The notes beneath the pieces were generated by a model. That model saw only the letters and a list, made by a program, of their open reading frames with translations, was not told where the DNA came from and did no database searches. Positions 1 through 15,253 of a stretch of DNA of 64,000 bases are shown here, piece after piece. Each line of letters begins with the position of its first letter. Position 1 is the stretch's first letter. Position numbers and translations under genes: made by a program. Source of the DNA: Antitrichia curtipendula (lineage: Eukaryota; Streptophyta; Bryopsida; Hypnales; Leucodontaceae); NCBI GenBank assembly GCA_951230915.1, contig OX579641.1, forward strand, positions 21,678,254 to 21,742,253, in the 5' to 3' direction.

Positions 1-1091
1 CATGCCACCAGTTTAGATATCCATCCCGATCCTTTGTCTAACAACCCAAGCATCTACCTCAGAGGTGAGTTCGTTACAAATTTTAAAGGCTTAAGTTTCA
101 GGACTTCAAAGCTCTTCCGATTGAGATTTTGTAATATTACGAGTATTGACTGGACCAGTAATAACTTCTACAGGCACCATATCACCATCTTTGGCGAAGT
201 TGACACACCTTACAAGGTTGGACTTGAGCAGCATGAAGAATCTTACTGGGTCACTTCCCTCGGCCTTTGGCACCATGAAGAATCTAACATACTTTGACGT
301 GCAATCTAACAGACTCACTGGCTCCATTCCTCCATCTTACGGTGGCCTCACCAACCTCACTTGGCTCAGCCTAGGTGATAACATGTAAGATACAATCTTA
401 TTTAGGAATGATACATTTCAACGTCTAAAGACTATTTATGTTCTGATGATGAAGTCTGTCCTTATTCATCAGTGTTTGATAACCTCCTTTTTTTTTTAAG
501 AAATCTGATTGTTAAGGCGGCGTGCTTGCATTTCTGAATCAGGTTCATAGGGAATGTACCCTCCTCACTGGGGAATATAGGATCCACTCTCAAGTTTCTT
601 TATCTTGGTGGATGTCAGCTGTCGGGCTCGATTCCTCAACCTTTGTACAAGCTCACTGGCTTACTGGCCCTATTTCTCAATGGAAACCATCTCACAGGTG
701 GTATTTCTCCGATGATAGGACAACTGAACAGTAATCTAACCGTTCTTGACTTCTCCTACAACAATCTAACGGGGTACATTCCTTCAGCCATCGCCAACTT
801 AAAGCAGCTTCATTCTTTGAACCTCTCACATAACAAGTTCTCCGACAGTCTTCCCCAAAGTCTTGGAAATCTCATGGCACTTTGTATCATGACACTTGAC
901 AACAACCAATTCAGCGGCACTATTCCCGAAGGGCTTGCTACAAATCTGAAGAAGTTGATTTACATAAATCTTTCCAAAAACAAGTTAACCGGGCCGATTC
1001 CTTAAGATGACCGTTTTCCTCCTTTCCTGCCTCGTCGTTTGATTCTAATGCTGGTCTTTGCGGGAATCCACTCACTCCTTGCCAGAGCTAA
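1..1091 (+). pseudogene. Broken LRR-only protein gene, PII-2-like, 5' end outside the window
   Basis: Tandem plant-type leucine-rich repeats (LxxLxxLxLxxNxLTGxIP) run through two exons. Exon 1 is open from base 1. An intron at 385-542 (GTAAGA...CAG, phase 2) joins cleanly to exon 2. The ending, with an AGLCGNPLTPCQS-like tail and no transmembrane segment or kinase, fits PIRIFORMOSPORA INDICA-INSENSITIVE 2-type secreted or surface LRR proteins, as does the HATSLDIHPDP-type start. Three lesions are visible. The frame shifts near 140-148, where LRR coding moves from frame 1 to frame 2. An in-frame TAA lies at 1003-1005 straight after LTGPIP. A second shift near 1022-1030 is needed to reach the conserved tail and its TAA at 1089-1091. 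Each could in principle be an assembly error, but three together favour a pseudogene. Family assignment is by recognition, not alignment. Confidence 0.72.
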
Positions 1092-1510
1092 AGAATTGTC
1101 TGTTTAGTTAGAGAGTAGATTTTCCAAAATAGTTTGACAAACGGATTGTCTCCAACTATCTATGAATAAAGACTTCACTTGACGGACAGCTGTGAGCCTC
1201 GTTCAAGAATCGCATCTCGAATTTTGAGTTTTTGATTCAGGTAGCATTATAGTGAAGGTGTTCATTTCAAACCAACGGTTCATGGTTTGAGAGGCTCTCC
1301 TCGAGGACAAACAAATCGAGAAAAATGAGGTAGATAATTAGATGGAGGATATTGTGCACTAAAGTGGACGGCTTTCAAATTTCGGCAGCTTGTTGTGAAC
1401 AGAGGTAATATCTCCTTATTGACAACTCTCTTATTTCTTTTCCCGTCGCACCCTCCTTGTTTCTCTTTGCAACGATGTACTATACTAGCATAGATGGCCA
1501 ACTAACTAAC
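1092..1510. other. Intergenic: 3' flanks of the LRR remnant and of UAH
   Basis: No coding block was found. The two neighbouring genes converge here, so this should hold their 3' ends. No clear polyadenylation signal or repeat stands out. Confidence 0.5.
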
Positions 1511-4682
<3,172 letters not shown>

Positions 4683-5803
4683 CTTGCAAACTCTTTATAT
4701 ATCATGTTGAAGTGCACATTGTACTAGAGTCACCAATATGATGAACATGTCATCAAGAAAATCATTATATTAGATAGAAAGACAAAGAATGAGTACTAAC
4801 AATCACCTAACCTACGTTAATTGTTCAAAGCTAGAATTAATCCATTTTATACCTAGAGATGCAGACAAAAAGTCCATTCCTCAATCAAACCTTTCCTACA
4901 AAGTTAATTCTCTACCAAATTTAAGATTAACTACATATTTTAAAAGAAAAGAAAGAAAGAAAAAATGTATTAAAATTGGAGGCATAGGCATTTGCCCTAC
5001 TATAGTTCTTTTAATCCCCACCAAACACAAATTTGCACCTATAATTCTCAAGGAATGTGCCATGCTCATCAACATTCAACAACATTGTATTGGCTTTAAA
5101 TTGCTCTTAAAAAACTAAAGTGCCTCAAATCGAGCATCTTGTAGATTGATAATGAATTAGTATTAAATTGATGGTAGAATTATTGATGGATTAAAAAAAA
5201 CTTTGGAGCCTCAAACCATGAATTTAATACCTTTTGTGTCTCTTTCATAGTTTTTAGATTGTGTTGTTAGTTGCAAAATTTGATGAAGTATTGACTATGT
5301 GGAGAAGCATCTCTATGAGGAAAGGATATTTTTGTCCCAACTCTACTATAAGGTAGAACTACCGGATACTATCATCCACCCAATTCTACCACCTACATGA
5401 TCCTCCTAATTGCATCAGTGGCCCATCTATTACTACTATCTTTTATCATGATGGAAATGCAGTTGGGGAGCAAACACATTAGTGTATATTTTAACAAGGG
5501 TTTGCTCATGCTTCAGCAAGGGTCCTTTTATAGTTTAAAATTTTAACTTTGAAAAAACATAGAAAATTCACTTCTTGTTTGAGTGTTTTCATTCTTTTTG
5601 CAATTGACTTCTCTCAAACTTTTCAAAATCTTTGAAAAATATGGAAGCTGATAAATAGCTTTTCCAAAGTACTTAGATAACAAATCTATGTAATAATGGG
5701 CAATTCTACCTTAACACCATTCACAAAGAAATATATTCTAGGTGTTGAGCAATGTCAATTTACCTCTTCTTCACCCAATTGTTGAACAAAATCTGTACTT
5801 TAC
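4683..5803. other. Intergenic, no gene recognised
   Basis: AT-rich. The missing 5' exon of UAH should lie here or beyond, but I could not identify a signal-peptide exon. Short open stretches have no recognisable protein sense. Confidence 0.4.
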
Positions 5804-6890
5804 CTAATCAAATTTATTACTGCATCCTGCAATGATTCTTTAGAATTTGAACATCTACTTTCAAATTCAACATGGCACACCCTCCTCCCATACTCGCTTG
5901 ACGATTCATTGCACAATGTCTTGCAAGTTGTTGTCTTGCCAATAACACCTACTCCATATATACCAACCACTTTCACTTTGTGCTTGGGTGACAACCCAAT
6001 TTGTTTCATCTTATCAGAAATAACCTGTCAATCCAACCCTAACAAAAATTATAATATTTTATAAATCCAATATTCATAGACTAACTAGAAATCAAAAAAA
6101 TTCTACAACAATATTGAACTGTTCAAACAATCTAAAACTTTCATCTCACTCATAAAATGTTCATTTTCATGAAACAAGTTTTAACTCATTCATACTTGGT
6201 GCAACATAAAATCCAAAAGACAAACACTTAACAAACAAGGACAAAAGATAGATTGCCATGTATAATACAATACCTCATGTGCATTTCCTTGAATATGTGA
6301 ATTATTTTACTTGATGTTGGGCACAACTAGTGTACAAATGTGTGAGATAATTTCATTCTCATATGCCACAATCTCCATCAATTCTTGATCATAGGACAAA
6401 CCATTGAACTTTGTCAACTCATCAATTGCATTGTTCCAATCCTCCAACTTAATTCATCCTTCAACTTGATCATCCCTTGTAAATGTCTCCCATTTTTCTA
6501 ACCATCTTTGTTGCTTCTTCTCATCCTTTAAGTTACTCACGGAAAGTTGATAAAAGAGAAGAAGTATGTCCATGGTCATATTTGACTTCATCTCTTTCTT
6601 GGCTTGCATAAAAGCATTCAATTCAATCATTGGCCACTTGGACATAAAGTACTCCTCGGACACCACCACAACAAGCAATTGACATTGTTGAGCAACCTTA
6701 ACAATCAAGCCCGAAAATTCTTTACCTTTAGGCAAATTTTTAGGACGTCTATCAAAAAAAGGATAGTGACAACGATCTTCCAAGGCTTGACACAAATGCT
6801 CCACAAATTCTTTTTGAACACCACTATGGCTCAAAAAAAGCTTGTGCTTGGATTCTAAAATAGGATCATGATCCACTCCTTTACTTGACC
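5804..6890 (-). pseudogene. TIR-NB (TNL-type) immune receptor remnant
   Basis: The TIR exon begins at an acceptor near 6890 with no ATG and reads KHKLFLSHSG (strand A), then FFDRRPKNLPKG, LVVVVSEEYFMSKWPMIEL. The Glu of WPMIEL matches the catalytic glutamate position of NADase-active TIR domains. An in-frame TGA lies at 6454-6456. Beyond it the frame stays open for about 48 codons of helical linker (LEDWNNAIDELTKF) to a TAA at 6307. A second exon (about 6024-5804, acceptor CAG, donor AG|GTAAAG) encodes the start of the NB domain with a P-loop GIYGVGVIGKTT and then GRRVCHVEFESRCSN. The rest of the NB domain (kinase 2, RNBS, MHD) and any LRRs are absent downstream. Loss of the C-terminal two thirds plus the internal stop indicate a dead copy, though a TIR-only product from the first part cannot be excluded. 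Confidence 0.75.
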
Positions 6891-8905
6891 TGCAATACTA
6901 CAAAATCATTTTAAAGACTTGATGAAGTTCATTGATCCATGATTAAATAACCATAAACAACATACAATTAGGGAATTGGTAATTCTAGAAGGAAAATTAT
7001 AGAAGTGTACAAAACTGTCATTTTGAGAGAAAAAAAAATCTTTAGATGACTTTTTAAAAGACAATTCAAGCATTGTAGCACATTACCTATGTTCAATAAT
7101 GTGTGAACATTCTCCAACATCAAATTTTCTTTTCTTCATCGCATGTTTGCAAGCACATATTCATCATTTACACATTTTAACACTCAATCCTAGCTCTAAA
7201 AATTCCATTACACACATGCCACTTCTACCAACTCTTACTATTTATACTATCTAATATTAAAGTAATTAATATTTTATCTCTATCTTTACTTTTAATACTA
7301 ATATTGCTTCCTCAATGTTGTGAATTAGCCATCATAGAAACTTCATGTTTTCATATAGTTTTTTGCAGATTGTCTTGCCATTCAAAACTAGGTCAACTTC
7401 ATAATTTAGATCTACTCAATTGCAAGAAAATTTGCCAAAGTCATTCACAAGAATATCTCTACTGTGGCATGTTAAAATTTATGGGGATCATTTGTGATGC
7501 AAGTATATTGATAACTGACAAATGAATTATCATAAACACCAGATTCACACATCACAAAAGTAAAAATGGTTCACTTGCTTGCAAATCTCTACTTTACACA
7601 ACTGTACAAACTTAACAGGAAACATCAAAACATGGAACAAATGGATAAAATTTCAAGAAACAATTTGAAGATTCACTAGATATGTTCCTTGAGAGCAATT
7701 GAAAATAGTTCCAAAAGTTAGTTTCAAGTCATTGTAAAATTGGATCATTCTTAAAGATCTAACATTGCACTAAAAAAGGTAAATGGATCCTATTGTGTCT
7801 AAACCTTGACACAACCAAAAGACCCAAAATTCAATCCAAGTTTCTTTAAGCAATTTTGAGGAGGTCATGAGCAAACTGAGCTTCTACCCAATTTTGATAA
7901 TTTCTTGACCTACACAAGTACTGCTATTAAGTATTAACTCATTCTCAAATCATAAATTGGTCTCATCTTAATTATATCATTCATACTAGGATCCACCAAT
8001 TCGGGCAATTTTGACCCGTGCTGATAATGATGCAGTCCAAATATTCACCCCCACGTGAAGATGTTGAGTTCTGATTTCTTGTTAGTGTTTTTGTTCACCA
8101 ATCAGAGAACCGTCCCCGTTCCATTTGAATGGAAATAAGTAACAGACACTATCAATTGGACACTAGAACTGTGAACCATCAAATGAATAACGCGCGTCAT
8201 TAGATGTTGCTCTTCATGCCATCAGCTTCGCCAAAATAGGCCCCTGCGTCATCAAAAGTCCCCAAACTCTAACCTTAACTTGGCTTGAACTGAAGCTTTG
8301 CCTTGTATTTACTCAATGCTTTGGATGGCACCAGTACTACGGGTTACAAAAAAATCGGGCAATAACGGACAATCTCCAAAAGTCTTCCCAATCCCTCCAT
8401 AGACCCGTTACAGTCCCCAATTAAAGAGTGTCGCCCCGTACAAGATCCAATTGTTAAAATCGTTCCACAACAAAGAAATCACGGACAATAGACACCGAAT
8501 CCAACAGCTTCACACTCTACATGTGGTAAGAAATCGTTGCCCGAACTCTCACAGCGGATTGAATCGCTTCAAAAATCCTCTACAATGAAATGTCTCCCAT
8601 TGTGTGTAAAAACATGTAGGAAAGAACAAACTCTAGTTCATTTCAAAAGTTCCAATAACCCCCACCGGCAAGGAACTGCCCGCACCCTCATTAGCAGTTC
8701 TCATTAGATAAATTCTAACAAAATCAAGATCCATTAGCGTCCTTGAAAATGACAGATCCTGAACTGAAGACACGTGGGGCCTCTTTCAAGGGGAAAAGGG
8801 ACTCTTTTTCAGCGTGCGCACTCAAACCCTACGCTCCCTTTGCTTCGTCGGGTAGAGCTGGGCCGAAGTAGCCTGGAACTCCAATTGCAGCAGGAGCAGG
8901 CAGCC
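6891..8905. other. Intergenic; 8.0-8.9 kb has a promoter-like base composition
   Basis: 6891-8000 is AT-rich and I see no gene or clear repeat. From about 8000 to 8905 CpG and GC content rise, and the stretch leads into the small open reading frame at 8906, so it may be an active or recently active gene start. No motif is convincing enough to call. Confidence 0.35.
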
Positions 8906-9070
8906 ATGGAATTTTTCAAGCAGACAAGGGGAGATGTGAAGGAGGGAGGCATGAATCCCAGACAAGCTCATTTGAAAGAACAATCCACTCCTAGTTCTCC
9001 GTACCAATACTTGTGTGCAAAGATGCGGGTACCGGTGATCAGTGGAGACAGTGGAACGCCCCTCAAATAG
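8906..9070 (+). CDS. Possible small gene, 54-residue protein of unknown function
   Basis: The ATG at 8906 sits in a strong plant start context (GCAGCCATGGA) and opens a 54-codon frame ending in TAG at 9068-9070. The frame is also open upstream to 8774, but the 8906 start is chosen for its context. The product begins MEFFKQTRGDVKEGG and ends VISGDSGTPLK. It is hydrophilic, has no signal peptide or membrane segment, and matches no family I know. GC content is higher than the surroundings, and the 3' flank is T-rich as in plant 3' UTRs. It could equally be the last exon of a longer gene or a chance frame. Confidence 0.35.
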   Translation: MEFFKQTRGDVKEGGMNPRQAHLKEQSTPSSPYQYLCAKMRVPVISGDSGTPLK

Positions 9071-10157
9071 TTCATGGAATCGGAACTATTTTTCTCTTCT
9101 TTGCACTGGTCTTCATGTTTTCATCTTTGTAGACTCTGCTATTGAATCTGCGTGGACTTTGTTGAAATGATAGAGCCATCTGATTGTCTCCGCTCGCTCA
9201 GAGCAATCAACAGTGTGTTTGTTTTATTTTTGTATTCATTTTTTAAAGGTTTAGTTTATTGAAAACCAAGTCTCAAATTGACCTGTGAATTTGTTTTACC
9301 TATTATCATCAGTATTTTCCAGGGTCTTGAGGGTCTAATGCAGGGTTTCTACGGATGAGCTCAGCATGACTTTTCTTTGGAAGCACGTGGCACTCTCACG
9401 AGATTATAAATCTATTTTGAAGATAAAACAAATGGACCGGGATTGCTGATCACACTAGCTATATGATGATAACAAGAAAAAGAGCTAGATACTCTGGCTG
9501 TGGACTTTGTGTACTGCATTTTTGCCCATTAGCAGGAGAGGCAAGCTTTGCTTGCTGTCATAAGACTGAAGATGATTGCTCTGTACACTCGGACATCATA
9601 GTTACCCCTGCAACTGTTTGGTAGTTCCACATGGAGAACGGGAGGGCGTTACCCCCTAGTATTATATTGGGGTGTGTAATTTTAGCCTCCAAAACTTTTT
9701 TATATCGGGGCGTTATCTGTCGTAACTCCCCGTCGATTTCCCTGTGTTCATGGCCACTAATTATGGCCGTCATGAATCAATCAAGCTGAAACTAAAATCT
9801 TTTGAATGACTTCAAAACATTCTCCCGGGCCACGTGCGCTTTCTTTCGGATGATCCATTTGGGTGCACTTGGACAAATAACATAGGCGGTTGCCACTTGG
9901 AGATTAGATTCTTTCATTTCCAGAATTCCAGTGTGTGTATCAAAATGGATTTGGATAGTAAGTTCTATAATGCATGCATGATGAATCCACTCTGAGATCA
10001 CTAGATCTTGGCTTGATTAGTTGCCAATCGGTTTTAGTCTTGGCCAGGATACCACTCGATCGGTCTCTGACATCATCAACATGCGTCATAAGATCATCAC
10101 CAGGGTATTGGTCGACATCGATCAAAAATCTCTGCTGATGCTCATTTGAAAGTCTCT
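9071..10157. other. Intergenic, no gene recognised
   Basis: Several open stretches occur on the minus strand (about 9558-10125), but none has a recognisable family or clean splice sites. This probably includes the 3' flank of the exon at 10158-10347. Confidence 0.35.
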
Positions 10158-10347
10158 TTAATCGCTATCTGGGTCGGAATCACTGTCAACACCACCCACC
10201 ATATCCACAACGACATAATTGTTCAAATAGTTGTTGTCCAAAGCACCCCCGAATTCCTCCTTGGCCTTCTGCAAAGTTTCATACAAAAGTGTCGGTTGTA
10301 CAGGAATCGTAAGGTCATCAAGGCTCTTATAAATGAGGCAATTGGCT
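10158..10347 (-). CDS. Unidentified C-terminal exon with an acidic tail
   Basis: After an acceptor (GTCTTTAG) near 10347 the minus strand stays open to a TAA at 10158-10160, encoding about 62 residues. Landmarks are IYKSLDDLTIPVQPTLLYE, KAKEEFGGALDNNYLNNYV, VVDMVGG, and a terminal DSDSDPDSD. Composition and codon sense look like real coding sequence and the acidic terminus is typical of soluble eukaryotic proteins. I do not recognise the family and could not join it to an upstream exon between 10348 and 11100. It may be a gene fragment. Confidence 0.35.
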
Positions 10348-11296
10348 AAAGACTTCTCACAGACATGTCACTGACTTCTACTACAAATCCATATGGCATT
10401 CATGTGTTGAAGTTAAGGAGGTTTAGTAGAAACAACCTTTGAACAGTGTCTGCTATGAGCCGCAGGTAATCTTCTTAGTAGACAAAATCTACGAAGCTAA
10501 TTAGACCTTATTACAACCCTTGTTTACAATTTACGATGATATCTGGCTAAATAATGTCATTTGGGTCCTTAAATTACCTGTATCTAGTCCACATAATTTG
10601 TTGAAACCTGACGATACTCAGTCCAAGATGGATTAACCGTGATAAGGAGTTTGGGAAGTTTGCAACTCTCTTCAATATATTTGTGACTTGGATTTTTCCA
10701 ATAGATTTTGTACCTCTAGACTCTAGCTGCTTCATCTCTGGTAAGATAATTATGCGCAGTTGCGTACCTATTATCTTCACTTTACAACGGAGCAAAGTTT
10801 CTACTATTAATTATAACTTTATTTTTCTAATCTCCGTGGAAACTATAAGTTAGAAGAGATCAACGCTCTTTAGCATTTAGCATGTATTATTCCGGTACCA
10901 TATGAATAATTTATGAATTTTCAATATTTTCACTAGGTCTAACATTAGGCTCTTGTAGACTCTCAAATCTTGATTGTGTATAATCGATATCAAGGTTTCT
11001 GTGATGCTTTTCAATTGATCCAAATGTAGGGTTTCAACTTTAGGGAAGTGTTGGTTATGGCTGCACATAACCTTATTACAAGATACCTCCAACATTGTAT
11101 GGATTTACTTCTCGATTTATTTTGTTATACTTCACATTTGTGCTTATATCAATAAGATTAAAGTGGAAGTTTTAGGAAGAAAAGCATATGCAATTTGATC
11201 CTAAATTCTATCCATACTCTAATGATTCGTCTTCAATTTCAACCTCATTTACGGTGCTAGTATGTGAGCATGAAAATGCAAGCTTGTGAGCTTTGA

Positions 11297-11329
<33 letters not shown>

Positions 11330-12165
11330 TAGATATACTACAACCATTGAAGGTGCTTATAATGTAAACACCTATAATACAAGTACCTATATCATAGTTA
11401 CACTATAGTCAAAGAAGGTTTTTATAATATAGACACCTATAACATAGGTGTAAAGTCTTCTAGGCTCAGGTGCTTCTAAGCTCACATAATAGCAACCTTC
11501 CTTTCAATGGATGTTTGTAGATTTATTTTGCAACTCTCATATAATGTTTAGGGAAGATTGAGGTTAATAAGTCATATAAGGATGGATTATAAACTTATGA
11601 TAAGCATATCATTTGTATAAATATAAGACTTGTATGATACTTTTTAGGATAAATGTAACCTTTAAATTTAATTAAAATTAAATCTCACTAAGATTGAAGA
11701 AAAATAATTGCCATTATTTATTATAACCTACTATAAATTTTTTAATAATTATTATATTTTATTAATAATTATGCGATAAGTTGTAAAAATTGGATGGCTT
11801 TTAATATATTATATAAAATAATTTTAATTTAATAAATCTTACCTAAAATACAATCAAATCATATTCTCTTATACCAAAACATATTTTCTCATCAGTATGT
11901 TTGTAACATTACACTTTTAAAATTTGCACAAATATTTCATTTATAACCTATATGTTCATGTAATATTGTAGTATAAACTTTATTGTCATGGAACATGTAA
12001 ATTCTACATAATACAATTATAGTGTAAACCAAATTTTTATTACATGTTTAAAACTAAACTATATTATTAAAACCTTAGATTGTATATCAACAAAAATGTT
12101 GGCAAAAACATAACAATATCAATATCACAATCTATGCACAATGCATATTAATAATGTCTTTATAG
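10348..12165. other. AT-rich intergenic region with an (AT)n microsatellite
   Basis: 11299-11327 is an (AT)n run of about 14 units. 11340-11470 holds loosely repeated phrases (CACCTATAATA, CACCTATAACATAGG). Upstream exons of the gene beginning at 12166 may lie here, but none could be supported. Confidence 0.5.
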
Positions 12166-15100
12166 GAAGTACACTATTATATTCAACAACTAAGTGAATT
12201 TGATTACAAAATGTCAAAAATCATGCATCAAAAATATATCTCTCTTCAAAAAAATAAAAAACTTCCACTTACAATTGTTTGTACAGAAAAGGTATGTTTG
12301 TATATTTTTTTGTAAATTTTGAAACAAATTTTATTATATTTTATTATTATATTTTATCACAAAAATGAAAATATATGATAAAGAAATATGTTTAAAATTA
12401 TAAAGAAATATTTATTTCAGATTTAACAATATACAATGTTATATATAAAAATATTAAATTTTCAATAGTTGTTATTTTCAGTTCCGAATTCAAAATGGTA
12501 AAATTTGTCCCAAAACAAATGATAAAACCAATGTAGGATTTACAAATTCACCTTACAATGTAGAAATCTTAAATGCAAAAGAAAATTCCTTGTTCAATGT
12601 AAATGGGGTAAAATTTTTAATTTGTTTTTAATCTATAACCAAATTAATATTCACCTCAATAGTTTGAATTTGAATGATGATACACATAAATAAATATGAA
12701 ATGTCATGTATATAAATTGATATTTAATGATTTTTTATATAATAAAAATAAATAAAGGAGGTTTAGCAATATGTATAATAATTCCAAATGTTGGATTGAT
12801 ATAATTTTCTTTTTGACCTTTTGGTTTAAACTTCCTCCAATTGGAATTCAGAAATATAAATTTAATTTTCATATAAAAAAGCATTTCAAACTTGAATTTA
12901 TTACCTATTTGTATTGAACCCTTTTTTCAATTTTATAGTGAACTAACCAAAATTTAATGTCTTCAAGTTTTAATTAATTAATTTTTATAAATAATTAATT
13001 TGATTTTGTTTTAAATCTTTCTAATTTCTTAGTTAATGTTATAAATTTAATAATTTTTGCAATTCAAAGCACTATAAATTATTTTAAATACAATGATTTG
13101 TAATTGTAGTTTATTTTTATAAAATAAAGGATTATCTTTCATGTTTGCAATGTAGAAAATGACAAACAATGGAACTGTAAATTTGGGATATGAACTTCCA
13201 AAAGAAATTATTGCTGTGGTGAGACCAAAATTACTTCAAGTAAATGAATCAGCTCATCAAACAAATGTAGTAGATAAAGCTCTAGCGATGCATTTAGAAG
13301 TAAAGATACTAGACTTTATACCCAATGAAACAAGTGTGCTAAATGAAAATGAAGGAGCACAAGTTGTATACAATGCAATTGCTAGAGCAAGTACAAAAAA
13401 ACAAATGGAAGGCTTGTATTGTTTTAATACTAAAGGCAATCAATTAGAACATTTGTTCACTCAATTGGGCACATATATGTTTCATTTTTCAGCTGTACGT
13501 GTATATGAAGTACATCATCTTATATATAAAAATTGCGTTCTTAAAATCAAATCAATTTAATACAATTTATAAATTTTTAGGTTTGTTATTTTTATTTAAA
13601 TAAAAACATGTTCATATTCATATTTATAAATAAATTGATGAAATTTTGAAGAATTACTAAATTATAAATATAAATAATTTTCAATAAATAAAAATCTATT
13701 GTACTATTTAATCCTAAATTTTTGGAATATTTTTAAAATAGATTGAATTCTATAAAAAATTATTAATTAAATTTGTAATCTGATTTTTAGATTATCTATG
13801 CATTATGATGCATTCTAAATATTGTTTAAGAATTTCACGATTGCATATCATAAGTAAAATGTACTTTAAAGAACTATCTTATCATTATAATATAACACGT
13901 AGGTAGGTAAAAAATATGGTGATGTTCCTCCATATGTCCTACGTGTAAATGTTGCTCCACAAAATGCCTTAGTACCAGCTCATGTTAAAAAGAAACCAAA
14001 ACAACTTTCAACAAGGTGATTACATCTTTGTGTGTAATCAAAAACATGTTCAATTACTTTATCTTTATTATTATTTTTGCAATAATGTATATTGAAGATA
14101 ATATTTTTGATAAAAATTAAGCAAATGGCTAAAAAAAATTCCCTTTATACATTTCAGTCAAAATACAACTTCACAAATCATAGTTGACGATGTGGATGAT
14201 GATGATGATATACCACTCCATCCCGATAAAACAATAATTCACGTTACTACTCTTGATGAATTAGTACAAGTAAATTACTTGCCAACAAATATTAAAAACA
14301 TTTATTTTAAAGTCATACACTTCTAACTTAGCTTTTACAATTATGTCATTTACAAATTAATCAAATATCCTTAATTTATAGTTTATGCATCTAAATTTTA
14401 ATTTAAAAATAATTCTTTTAAGAAACAATAATTTAAATTTCCTAAAAAGTGTTTATAGATAATGCATGTTATTTGTGATATAGGTAAACACATGGTTTGC
14501 TATTGCTGTATTTCTTGGCTATGCATTTAATCCTCCTCTTCCTATAATGCAAGTATCAACGTCACTTGCACCCCCTAGACCCGATTGTTATGTTACACTT
14601 GATGTATATAGAAATGTTGTTTATTGGGAAATTGTATCTTTTGGATTTTTCCTCTTTTCAACTATGGTGGCTCATGGTTTTAAATTGCTCCTTGTGTTGG
14701 GTATAATTAAATTACATACTATAGAAATTATCATTAATATTTCAAAGTAATTCATGTGTGTTATGACTAATGCTTAATGATATAGTTTATATATATAAGT
14801 TATATTAGGATACATTATTTTACATATGAAACAAATTGTATAATTGACATGGTACATTTGGATATATTTATTAATGCTAGAGTTAAGAAAATAATTGATT
14901 TATTAATTATGATAAATATATTTGTATTTTTTACAAGTGAAATTCTTTTAGAAAATTAACTCTATTTTTGTTTTAATGAAGGAAATGCTCAACAAAGTGT
15001 ACAAAATTCAAAGACAACAATGGTAAATTTCAAATTTTTGCAATTTGGAATATGGTCATGTTTGCTTGGAACAATCATTGGTTCAGTCTTTATGATAATA

Positions 15101-15253
15101 TCCATGGTATATTTTATGCAAGTGAGACTAGGAAGTATTACTTGTGGAAATCCATGGGCATTATGGGCTGTAATAGTACCTAGTACATTGGGTTTTGCTG
15201 GAGTTGCTATTTTTTCTTATACAGTGCTCTATGAATTATTTCTAACTCGATAA
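12166..15253 (+). CDS. Seven-exon gene; unplaced N-terminal part and four-helix membrane domain; 5' end not found
   Basis: Exons with canonical GT-AG borders and consistent phases: 12166-12291, 12482-12607, 13156-13494, 13903-14015, 14158-14269, 14484-14700, 14982-15253. They give 434 codons plus stop. No start codon is placed, so upstream exons are likely. The C-terminal part has four hydrophobic segments: VNTWFAIAVFLGYAF; EIVSFGFFLFSTMVAHGFK; a long one from FGIWSCLLGTIIGS; and ALWAVIVPSTLGFAGVAIF. Their spacing, the preceding LDELVQVNTWF and the RLG.ITCG loop resemble an uncharacterised plant membrane-protein family sometimes labelled MEE60-like. An Asp-rich linker (VDDVDDDDD) precedes them. 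The N-terminal 230 or so residues (with YCFNTKGNQLEHLFTQLG) are soluble, look beta-rich and are not placed in a family. Coding sequence is unusually A/T-rich, like its surroundings. Function unknown. Confidence 0.6.
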
